64,000 nt of DNA from Bimastos eiseni (taxonomy: Eukaryota; Annelida; Clitellata; Crassiclitellata; Lumbricidae), in NCBI GenBank assembly GCA_959347315.1, contig OY365819.1, positions 24,127,495 through 24,191,494 of the forward strand, written 5' to 3'. Shown in pieces: positions 36,601 to 42,314 of the stretch. Position 1 is the stretch's first letter. Every line of letters starts with the position of its first letter. Under the pieces are notes generated by a model. It searched no databases, was not told the origin of the DNA, and saw nothing but the letters and a program-made list of their open reading frames with translations. The translations under genes were made by a program, and so were the position numbers.

Positions 36601-37438
36601 CACAACAAACTATTTCCACTTCCTAATCATGAACTTATTAGCGTAAATGATTTATGTATGTATGTATGTGACTATGTGTGTATGTATGTACATGTGTGCA
36701 TTAGGTGCGCATGTATCTGTATATGTACTTCTATAGCGTCCTGTATGCTTGGCAATAGATTACGTTGTATCACCTCTTAATTGTGGATGCTGAAAAGACA
36801 TAAGCCTACTTATCTTTAATGCGATATTCGAACTATCACAACTCATATTTGAACAACTCTAATAATTTATATCAGCAACAGCTATTTGTCTCGATTCCTA
36901 ACGGGCGGTAATATTGGATATAATATTAACTGCTGCTGAATCGAGGAAGTCTGTCTGAATTCATCTTATTCATCTTTTCAACTTAGGTCCAGAAAAACTA
37001 TGCAATATTGACAAGTACTATAACTGCGTGACCGAAAGTACTAGATTGTGGATTACTTCCGGCGCGTGCAGTAGTTGTGACTGCCCTCTTCAGTGCCATT
37101 ATCCCACATATCCATATTCAATCTCGAAAAGTCCTCTGTCGGAACATTTTCTCAATTACATGTCGAAAAAGAATCAGTTCAAGGGACGGAATCTGACGAT
37201 GTCGAAACTGAGCAAGGAACTCGTCTATCTGGATATCTTCTTCTCTCAGCTCAGCTATGTTGACATCCAAACGACTCCAGCCTACAATTTCCTCACACTG
37301 GTTTGCGACGTTGGCGGTGCAATAGGGCTGATCCTTGGAGGAACATTACTTACTATTGCAGAATTGTCTCAGTTGTTCGTCCAATTAATAAGTGAATTTA
37401 TTACATCAGTTTCGTTCGCTAGAATGCAACGCCGTTGA
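12433..37438 (+). CDS. DEG/ENaC/ASIC-superfamily cation channel, seven exons
   Basis: Seven exons join without a stop: 12433-13021, 20281-20438, 22729-22816, 27054-27166, 27825-27923, 32773-32902 and 36987-37438. They sum to 1629 nt, so 542 residues plus stop. Visible features in order are a basic/acidic cytosolic N-terminus, TM1 at about residues 134-152, the post-TM1 FPTVTI block (180s), FVYQYISGKMKDMILECSFGDGPC, a YGLRLVLW strand, GFRVGIGSSTSVSFSLRN, a Cys-rich segment (CLWQCV, MCGC, CDCPLQC) and TM2 at about 497-525. Family members are trimeric sodium-permeable channels of the plasma membrane gated by acid, peptides, force or other ligands; the gating stimulus cannot be read here. The filter reads G510-G511-T512 and the HG motif reads V114-G115. 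A further phase 1-1 exon in the 7.3-kb first intron is possible, since the segment after FPTVTI looks short compared with ASICs. Introns 1-3, 5 and 6 are loaded with retroelements. Confidence 0.88.
14195..15640 (-). mobile_element. CR1/L2-like LINE fragment in intron 1
   Basis: The minus strand reads in order the end of an endonuclease domain (SEISNHLPIIALL near 15620), a linker and the start of RT (SSIIDGMEPTVLSPILD near 14870-14810). RT blocks follow: KGFDTVNQKILV near 14465, LPQVPILRPLLFLIFINDLP and FMLFADD near 14205. It stops just after the FADD block, so the 3' part is gone. Frameshifts are present. It resembles the LINE at 34287-36640 in domain order and wording, so both likely belong to related families. 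Confidence 0.8.
15760..15869 (-). repeat. extra leader-like sequence beyond the left LTR
   Basis: Read on the minus strand it follows the left LTR directly and begins with purine-rich CTAGAAGAGGTACC. Part of it resembles the few bases that follow the right LTR before gag. It may be the leader of a second, otherwise deleted copy of the same retrotransposon. Confidence 0.4.
15870..16451 (-). repeat. LTR of Ty3/Gypsy element (left copy)
   Basis: It is directly repeated at 18563-19046. Shared stretches include CGCTGGGTAAGACCTACC, CTTTATTGTGAAGT, GAACAGCCAACGAATAATAG and the CTCCTCTGAACCG block. Read on the minus strand it starts TGTGTCGTTTCCC and ends GCGGTCA, fitting TG...CA ends. The copies differ in length (582 and 484 bp) mainly because of the internal GTAGCAC minisatellite. 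Confidence 0.8.
16129..16436. repeat. hairpin-forming minisatellite in left LTR
   Basis: About a dozen degenerate units of about 20-22 bp alternate GGTAGCACTGAGTGCTACAG and GTAGCACAGATTGCTACAG. Many units contain the inverted repeat GTAGCAC-TGA-GTGCTAC, for example 16158-16174, so either strand can fold into a row of short hairpins. Confidence 0.85.
16855..18520 (-). mobile_element. Ty3/Gypsy retrotransposon internal region, gag/pol remnant
   Basis: On the minus strand a zinc knuckle CFRCDRPGHFFRDC (CX2CX4HX4C) lies at about 18500-18440. A protease-region remnant (SMDWLKEHRCLLGF) is near 18050. RT follows: PHRVAIDEQLNSLLAGERIE near 17480, then MPFELCNALAMFQRLMD and LVYLDDVINFGR near 17160-17050, and FLGHVVTPEGVSVD near 16930. 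The YLDD active site is intact. Several frameshifts separate the blocks. RNase H, integrase and nearly all of gag upstream of the knuckle are missing, so it cannot be autonomous. Confidence 0.85.
18563..19046 (-). repeat. LTR of Ty3/Gypsy element (right copy)
   Basis: Direct repeat of 15870-16451, with a shorter version of the GTAGCAC/GTGCTAC minisatellite around 18850-19025. It starts TGTGGCGTTACCC on the minus strand. It is the 5' LTR with respect to the gag/pol remnant, which follows after only a few tens of bases. Confidence 0.78.
19047..20280. other. rest of intron 1, no gene seen
   Basis: Contains a short (CCCGA)n run around 19670-19693. Otherwise AT-rich with short unrecognised frames. 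A CAG acceptor closes the intron at 20280. Confidence 0.45.
20281..20438 (+). CDS. DEG/ENaC gene exon 2
   Basis: It is preceded by TTTCAG and followed by GTAAGA. It enters at phase 1 and leaves at phase 0. SEFVYQYISGKMKDMILE aligns with the helix that precedes the first conserved extracellular cysteine in ASICs. Confidence 0.8.
20690..21115 (-). pseudogene. LINE reverse transcriptase C-terminal fragment in intron 2
   Basis: The minus strand contains LVHLQAWTLRCNLKLNTSKS followed by KEMIMSR, and in other frames FYALYVLRAHGLHGVVLHDV and WASALARLLS. These are standard wording of the RT thumb and connection in CR1/jockey-like LINEs. Frameshifts separate the blocks. Confidence 0.7.
21116..22100. 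other. intron 2 sequence, possible decayed element
   Basis: A GC-richer patch (21260-22080) contains repeated words such as CGTGGTG/GCGTGGCG and minus-strand frames with a lysine/glutamate-rich stretch near 21600-21780. I do not recognise a family. Confidence 0.3.
22101..22192 (+). repeat. GAT/GAC trinucleotide microsatellite
   Basis: Irregular run of GATGAC, GACGAC and GATGAT triplets. The associated open frame is low complexity. Confidence 0.85.
22729..22816 (+). CDS. DEG/ENaC gene exon 3
   Basis: It lies between TTTCAG and GTAAGC; phase 0 in, phase 1 out. It encodes CSFGDGPCNPS and ILTYASNCASFNP, aligning with the C-x-F-x(3)-C and YGNCYTFN segments of DEG/ENaC channels, so the pattern of early extracellular cysteines is kept. 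Confidence 0.8.
23855..23897 (+). repeat. (TCG/TCA)n microsatellite
   Basis: CATCATCGTCGTCGTCG-type triplets lie just upstream of the RTE coding region and probably belong to the element's 5' end. Confidence 0.8.
23900..26805 (+). mobile_element. RTE-type LINE, near full length but mutated, in intron 3
   Basis: An APE endonuclease comes first (ICGLSETKWSDNGHFKTLDG near 24060, LQCYAPTAGKPDEEIN near 24275, YGHGKRNNRGQTLVDF near 24445). RT follows (KSPGPDGVAAQLF near 25350, PLYLCFIDFTKAF near 25720, KKGVRQGCNLS near 25900, LRYADDIVL at about 26030). The C-terminal domain (VATYGCEAWTIKKEEEKRIQ near 26385, RRSRGRPKICWFDNVMAWTG near 26635) ends at SQPSRGDDDDV. Stops or frameshifts lie near 24174, 24555, 25270, 25405, 25680, 25850 and 26150. 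The GNLDA block replaces the usual GDLNA. The wording matches RTE elements common in molluscs and other invertebrates. Confidence 0.88.
27054..27166 (+). CDS. DEG/ENaC gene exon 4
   Basis: The acceptor is TTTTAAG|AT and the donor AGG|GTACGG; phase 1 in, phase 0 out. It encodes SYATTHSGPNYGLRLVLW then GVGFR. The paralogue has an exon of identical length (56573-56685) with the acceptor AAG at the homologous place, which supports this boundary over alternatives. Confidence 0.82.
27825..27923 (+). CDS. DEG/ENaC gene exon 5
   Basis: 99 nt between ACAG and GTAAGT, phase 0 at both ends. VVLHDPSDMP aligns with the V-x-I-H-x-x-x-x-x-P block of the family, and STSVSFSLRN with the beta-strand before the central cysteines. 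It is 22/33 identical to the paralogue's 55772-55870 exon. Confidence 0.88.
28403..28490 (+). repeat. (TAA)n-rich microsatellite
   Basis: Interrupted TAA/TAG triplets in intron 5. Confidence 0.85.
28560..28712 (+). repeat. LINE 3' terminus with flanking (AAT)n
   Basis: GGAGTCCAACAAGCAGGGCT at 28612, then CGGACGACATCACCA, closely matches the terminus of the LINE at 31772-31812. AAT arrays lie on both sides. It is a tail-only copy of the same LINE family. Confidence 0.75.
28740..29572 (+). mobile_element. LINE pol C-terminal fragment
   Basis: One frame runs from 28768 (KSDSAWDSAMSIWLQL, RLRALQSPHASDWLS). After a frame change at about 29020 it continues VRVAVGLRLGVAICEPHTCA, CGALVSARGAHGLSC, KRPDGQTLIPW, WDATVVDTVAASYI, KYSELEKIYTFVPIAIETFG and RFNAVAFQGT. 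The Cys/His pattern CACGALVSARGAHGLSC is a putative zinc-binding region. This wording recurs at the C-terminal end of a LINE family in several invertebrates. The same module recurs at 30610-30820 and 31031-31812. Confidence 0.75.
29572..30540 (+). repeat. three tandem copies of a LINE 3' end, each with an (AAT)n
   Basis: Units start TCCAACGTTTCAATGCGGTG at 29572, 29883 and 30209 (lengths about 311, 326 and 328 bp). Each carries the last codons of the LINE ORF, an (AAT)n array of different length, then a 3' segment ending GTAGCCCTTCTTCTTTATCC. Outside the AAT array the units are nearly identical. Confidence 0.92.
30556..31018 (+). repeat. further LINE 3' fragment between AAT arrays
   Basis: AAT arrays at 30556-30610 and 30940-31010 flank a plus-strand frame TYAKSYLVDTSIRAGEAAER followed by AAKTKRAKYSTITNTHDFVA. 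It is homologous to the module at 29330-29450 but clearly divergent, so it is a different copy. Confidence 0.75.
31031..31905 (+). mobile_element. LINE pol C-terminal fragment with (AAT)n tail
   Basis: Encodes RLRAAAAPHAGDWLLALPIT, VGYRLGLPVCLPHCCPCGAL, GYHGVSCGLGLGRWPRHATL and KRPHSYTM. After a frame change comes QRYNAIAFKGTF, then the terminus GGAGTCCAACGAGCAGGGCT and TAA/AAT triplets to 31905. It is related to but distinct from the 28740-29572 copy. Confidence 0.75.
31945..32525. mobile_element. foldback-like element with repeat-built inverted arms
   Basis: The left arm (about 31947-32060) is built of GGACGTTTAGTCA/GGACGATTGGTCA words. The right arm (about 32415-32525) is built of their reverse complements (TTGACCTATCGTCCG, GACCAATCGTCG, TTTACCAAAC). 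The AT-rich interior of about 350 bp has no recognisable coding. The structure is that of foldback elements, whose arms consist of short tandem units. Confidence 0.65.
32773..32902 (+). CDS. DEG/ENaC gene exon 6
   Basis: 130 nt after TTTGTAG, donor G|GTATAA, phase 0 to phase 1. It encodes LPTPYGDC, then LCLWQCVGNYVMSMCGCRP. This aligns with the PYGxC...C...C...CxC block of the extracellular domain. Confidence 0.87.
33170..33700 (+). repeat. (GTAT)n / (TATG)n compound microsatellite
   Basis: Interrupted tetranucleotide arrays on both sides of the SINE fragment at 33314-33434. The strand phase changes near 33540, where the repeat becomes CATA. All open frames through it are low-complexity Tyr/Met/Val/Cys runs. 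Confidence 0.92.
33314..33434 (-). repeat. tRNA-derived SINE fragment
   Basis: In the same order as the SINE at 56789-57019 it contains GCGCAGCTGCAGTTGTACTG, CAGAGCAATTGTG, GAAGGACTTGC and a box-B-like AGGATCGAAGCC, all read on the plus strand as in that minus-oriented copy. The tRNA 5' half and the tail are replaced by GTAT repeats. Confidence 0.7.
34287..36640 (+). mobile_element. CR1/L2-like LINE with endonuclease and RT, in intron 6
   Basis: The endonuclease motifs are LAHINCRSISNKL near 34550, ILAVTETWLDS near 34630, YILSDFNIDLLKT near 34960 and ISDHLPI near 35170. RT contains HSSGPDDLDPCLIN near 35920, NNRPISILPFLSKLLEK near 36095, ADLAKAFDTVNHKL near 36300, FGVPQGSILGPILFLIFIND near 36465 and LLFADDTNIFA near 36560. 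The FADD active site is intact. Stops and frameshifts near 34820, 35310, 35800, 36040 and 36360 inactivate it. Homology ends where a TATG repeat begins at about 36655, so the 3' end is missing. Confidence 0.88.
36987..37438 (+). CDS. DEG/ENaC gene exon 7: Cys-rich end, TM2, stop
   Basis: 452 nt from the ACTTAG acceptor to TGA at 37436-37438. It encodes CDCPLQCHYPTYPYSIS, ELVYLDIFFSQLSYVDIQTT and TM2 with GLILGGTLLTIAE, then a short basic tail ending ARMQRR. The selectivity filter reads GGT where the family usually has G/S-x-S. It is 109/131 identical to the paralogue after RLW. Confidence 0.92.
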
Positions 37439-37634
37439 TGTGTCAATTCGTGAATGCAGCGATTGCTATATTTTAATTATTTTCTATGCACAGAAGTTGT
37501 TAAATTGGATCTTATAAACCTTGTTACTGACAAATGGAATCATTATCATTCAGTTGTATTCTGAACAATCTCTGTTCGGCTAAAGGAACTGCGATGTTAT
37601 GCTGTATGTTGAAATTGATGTATAATGCAATTAA

Positions 37635-37640
37635 AATAAA
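37635..37640 (+). terminator. candidate polyadenylation signal
   Basis: AATAAA lies about 200 nt after the channel gene's stop codon, in AT-rich DNA. Confidence 0.5.
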
Positions 37641-38269
37641 TATGTTCCTTAAAGTAATGCTTTCTAAATCTTAATTTATTCATGATCATTCTAAGTGTAG
37701 GACATTTATTAATCTGTTTCATGTTAAATGCTAGGCTGCCTTCTACAAGTTAACCTTGATAATAATTTTATGTGTAGCCATTGGTCGGGTCTTGCTACAC
37801 AGGATCTTCTGAGTTTGATCTTACGTTAATTTGTTAAATGTCCTCAATAAGGTTCGTAAAGAAAATTGGCAAATTTCATCAATCACATATCAATGCATAC
37901 TGTTCTTCAAAATACAGATATGTAAATGTATTCAATGGAAGGTTGAGTAGCTCAACCATAGATCAGGAGATTACTCTCGTACATGTAATGACAGTTACTA
38001 CTTACAATTGTGTAGGAGCATTATATTGTGTTATCCTAAACAATTGAAAGTAGTAATATTATATTATTGTGCGAAGACTGTTGTGATTCTAAAATATTAT
38101 CCTAAGGCGTTGAAATGAGAACAGTAAGCGGTGTCCTCGTGGGTCATCATATTCAAGTACATCCTGTCTTAGTGGTCGAAATACGTTACATCAATCTGAT
38201 ATAGTCTTCGGTGAAGAGAGTGTTGCATCTACTCAGATACCTATATAGTCGGAACGAGGCACTTTGAGT
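37641..38269. other. intergenic, no gene seen
   Basis: AT-rich with no recognised motif. It lies between the channel gene's probable 3' end and the inverted repeat. Confidence 0.4.
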
Positions 38270-39730
38270 TTGCTTTTATAAAAGCCATGCAACAAAAAAG
38301 CAAAGCCAATGCTAAAAGCCCTGCATTCAAAACAAACAGCAATTTACAAGATTTATCAACCGGTAGACTGCAATTATTGATTATCGAGAAGAATCCTGAT
38401 AAAAAATAAATTGCAATTGAAATATTAATTATTATTTCCTATCATTAACTTAATCAATTAATGATAAACTTTTATATTGCACAATAAGGATTGTACAAGA
38501 TGAAGTAGTGCAAGAGAGGGAATGACACAACTTTTGCATTTATACCGGAATACTTAAAGACAAGCTCAATAATACAGGTTGTAAACCTAACCGTTATGCC
38601 TAAGGTCTTATAAAAACGAGCACATTGAGAAGAGGGTCTAAACTTAGTAGCTGTGCCTGAATTTTTATAATGACAAGCTCAACTAGAGCAAGCTAATCTT
38701 TACAGTTATGCCTGAAACTTATAATAATAATTAGCTCAATTAGAGCTTAGTTTAAACTGATTTTCGTATAGGAGTCGCAGTGAATCAGAAACAGTACCGT
38801 GAATGTCAATAAACAAGGATCCTGTGATGCACAGTATTTAAAAAATAATCGGGACTTACCTGAATTCAACCGCTTTCTGATATTAAACGGCATTGTCATC
38901 AGTTAAGAACTCGCTAGATGTTTTAGCGTGCGTCATGACCTCTTCGAAATCCGAAAAATTCATTTCATTTTCTTCTTGGTCATCTGAATCGTTGTTGGCA
39001 TCAGATTCTGTCCGAAAATCATCATCACTGAAAACCTCGCTTTCATCGCGATCGTCATCGCGATCGATGATCAAATACTCTTGCAACAATTCGTGCACTT
39101 TTGCTCGATCAGACCCTTTAACATTAATCAAATTCGCGATAATCTCTTCCATTTTCGAGAATTAAGTATTTCAAAATCAACAAACTACATTGCATACCGT
39201 GTGTGCGTGACATTTAAAGAGACGGGTCCTACCCAGTGCGCATGCGCATAGCTGACCTTAAAACCATCAGCCAACCGCAGTTCAAGATTGTATCACGTGA
39301 TCAAATCACGCGCTTCGGTTGCTAACAATGTATCGGATATTGTTTACATACGTCGACCTCCTTCTGGGCAAGCTGTGTGCGTAATAGATAGGCTAAGGTC
39401 ATATGTTAATAATAGAACAGGAAAAGGAGATATTCTGCTTCAAAACGAGACCATGAAGGCGGGAAATCTCGAACCATAACCTAGTTAAATATGACAACAA
39501 AGATAGCGAAATTTGAACCGAAATTATGATTTTCCGTCTCGTAACATTGTAGGGCTGTTGGTAAAAATCTTTTTTGAAGCCTTTATGAAAGTCCAAACAA
39601 AAGTTTTAGATATTATTTTGTATTAAATATATACTTTTGTAATCGTTTCTGCATTAATATCAATTACGACCGGTTTGAGGTTTCACGTCATTTTTTGTCA
39701 TTTTAAGCCTGATTGTAACCAGCGACAAGC
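38270..39730 (-). repeat. right inverted copy of the 5' part of the 3493-7000 element
   Basis: The minus-strand counterpart of 3493-4890, with the same ATG (39152), first exon with a few codon changes, CAG|GTAAGT donor and intron. It ends near 38270 inside the intron, so the downstream coding exons are absent. A segment of about 160 bp at 39510-39672 has no match in the left copy. Confidence 0.85.
38883..39152 (-). pseudogene. orphan first exon of transposase-like gene
   Basis: Encodes the same acidic N-terminus (MEEIIANLINVKGSDRAKVH) as the 3907 exon. An added in-frame stop shortens it slightly before the splice site. Without the other exons it cannot make the full protein. Confidence 0.75.
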
Positions 39731-39960
39731 GACTGGTTGAGAGAATTTTTTCCACATATTTTGTCCACTGTAGGTCCTATTCGGTAAAATAGAAATTGGA
39801 TTGATGATAACTATGATGCTTGAATAGAAATCGTACAACATTTTCCTAAATAGATAAAAATAATGCTTGCTGAAATGGAAGTTGGATTGATCAAAATCTG
39901 TTGAATTTTTAAGCTCAATTTCCAAGCATTATTATCACTAATCCAACTTTTATTTGACCA
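39731..39960. repeat. degenerate GGAAGTTGGATTGAT-type repeats
   Basis: Words such as AAATTGGATTGATGATAA and GAAGTTGGATTGATCAAAA recur here. They match the repeats at 45480-45780 and more loosely those at 53000-53340. Confidence 0.55.
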
Positions 39961-40453
39961 AATACAATGGGCGAAAAACAATTTTAGGTGAACCTCTTGT
40001 CCGTTAACCATCTGTCGTCAACTATTTGTTGTGATTTGATGCGTACAGAAATTTACTTGCCTTGGTGAAATTGTCAACACGGGACGGCGTATTGAAAGCG
40101 GGGACAAAAAGTGGAAAATTTATTTTTTAAAAGCGCGAAATCATTTTGCGTGCCCTCCTCTTTTTCCGAGTGCCTCCCCATTTGCATAGCACTGTGCCGC
40201 TTTGTAGAGGTGCGTGTCCTAGTCAGTTATGACACAGCTAGAATTGTTGTCTTCGTCAAATACTTTTTTATTATGTCGGCTTCAAGCATTACAAGACCTG
40301 CCAGAGCCATAGACTACATTCTGCGGATAATGTACGGCAAACGTTCTGAATATGGTATGACCGTGATAAAGAAGTATCACTTGATGCTTCAAGATTACGA
40401 TTACGACCTTCAAGATCATCCGACTTTTCGTAGTAAAAACGAAGACCAAAATG

Positions 40454-40560
40454 GGCGATCGGGCTTTTCGGGTCGCTGGCCCACGTGCCTGGAAAAGTCT
40501 CCCTGCATCCATTCAGGAAATCAAAACTTTTTGTGCTTTTAAAATACAGTCAACATTGCA
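40454..40560 (+). pseudogene. LINE RT C-terminal fragment
   Basis: One plus frame reads DRAFRVAGPRAWKSLPASIQ, then EIKTFCAFK. This is the conserved C-terminal wording (RAF..AAP.LWN.LP..IR) of CR1/jockey-like LINEs. Confidence 0.65.
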
Positions 40561-40907
40561 CTTTCTAGGCAATGCATGCCGAGCATTAGGTTTATCACAT
40601 TTGCGCTGACAGCGAACTGTTATGTAAAACACCCTAGGAGTAGCTTGCTATTGACGGTGCTCTAGAAATTGTCGTTATTACAATTACAAGAGCTGGAGCA
40701 GGACGTTTTGGCGCAGCCACTTTGGCGTAAGACGTCACGTACCGAGCTATGCTTACTTATAATAGAATTTCTTCAATATTGCTGATATATTAAGCTCAGA
40801 AATGCAGTGTAACTAGTAGTGTTGATGACTTTTTATTAGGTTCAAAAACAAGTGTATGTTAATTAGTGGCGGTGCTGGCCTTGAAAATTTGGTACGCAAT
40901 TTTAAAT

Positions 40908-41510
40908 TGTAATTTAAAAGCAAAATGAAAACATAACGTTTTTAGGCAGGTAATGTTCAATTATCGTCCGTTATGGAAAGCCGTTATTATATATTGCTAT
41001 TCTGAGTCTCGAAAACATCAATGCACCGTATGTACTATAATAGGTTGGCCTAAGTATGTTCTGACGAAGTTGAAAATTTCAATATATTTACATATTACTT
41101 GGTTCAATATTTTAAGGTCTTGAATTTCGTTAAAAATTGTTGTAGAAATATTACTGGTGATTGCTGAGCGTTTTCGTCGGACATTGTCTAGGTAATTTTA
41201 ATATCTGTAAGCTGCAGTAGGCGCTACTAAACTTCTGCAACGTGAACTTAAAATATCAGCACAACTACATCAGACGCATTTACAAAATTGAAAATTGAAT
41301 TTTTTTTAAATCTGCAAATTTAAACAGTAATTTAAAGCCAAAATGAAAACAGAACGTGTTTAAACAGGGAATGTTCGACTATCGTTCGCTATGGAAAGCC
41401 GTTAATATATACATGTATTAGCTATTCTGTGTCTGGAAAGCATCAATATACCGTAAGTAGACCACCTAAGTAAGTAAATGTATGTTCTGACGAAGTTGAA
41501 AATTTCATTC
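40908..41510. repeat. two degenerate direct repeats
   Basis: 40908-41093 and 41323-41510 share AAAATGAAAACA, TATGGAAAGCCGTTA, GCTATTCTG and TATGTTCTGACGAAGTTG in the same order. Identity appears moderate. No coding is seen. Confidence 0.7.
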
Positions 41511-42306
41511 TTTTTGCAAATAAATTTGGTGAAATATTTTAATTTCTTTTGCTTCGTTAAGAGTTTGTCAAAATATTTTTAGTCATTTTTCATCTTTTTT
41601 GGGACGCAATTGCGTATTTTGCGTTCATGCAGCGCCGTCACTAATGTTAATAAAGGTAGAGGCTATTCATTTTATTAAGACTGTAGCTTACAATGGTCAG
41701 TTCAATAAGTTGCATTCGTTAATTTAGCGTGTATCATGTTATCCAGTGTACTTGAATTGAAACAAGTGAAGGCTGACACCTAGAAAGTTTCCTTTTTGAA
41801 ATAATATATTTAATTTATCATTTCTTATTTCAAATAAAATTCGAAAGAATAGACTTCAGATTTTGTCTTATTAAGATAGACTCTATCAAATTGTGTCAAC
41901 CAGAAGCACACATGTACACAGTAAGAGTAATGGACACATAATTGTTCAAATATTAAGTTCCAATAAAAATGAAGACAGCGAAAAAGCGCATGAATCGCGT
42001 AATTTTTCCGTGTGCCCCTCGTTTGCAGAGTAATGGTCCATCTGCAGGGCAACGTGTAGCTAGAATTTCAGTTAGTCTATCAGGTATATCAAAAAAGTTT
42101 GTCAAACAAAACAAACCTAATGTTGGAACAGTAAAATACACCGGTAGTTGTTAAAGTAACTTCTGCCATACAGTCTCAAGCTCAGTCTTCTTCCTGCCAC
42201 ATCACGGATCGTAAGCCGTGTTGCCGAATCGTATCATCTTGAGTTCAGTCTACAGATCTGCCATTTGAGGTTGCGAGGCTTCAGCTACAGACCGTTTTAA
42301 TCTAAG
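41511..42306. other. no gene seen
   Basis: AT-rich DNA up to the left target duplication of the hAT element. Short unrecognised frames only. Confidence 0.4.
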
Positions 42307-42314
42307 GTCTAAAG
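42307..42314 (+). repeat. 8-bp target site duplication, left
   Basis: GTCTAAAG, identical to 45030-45037 on the other side of the hAT transposon. Confidence 0.9.
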
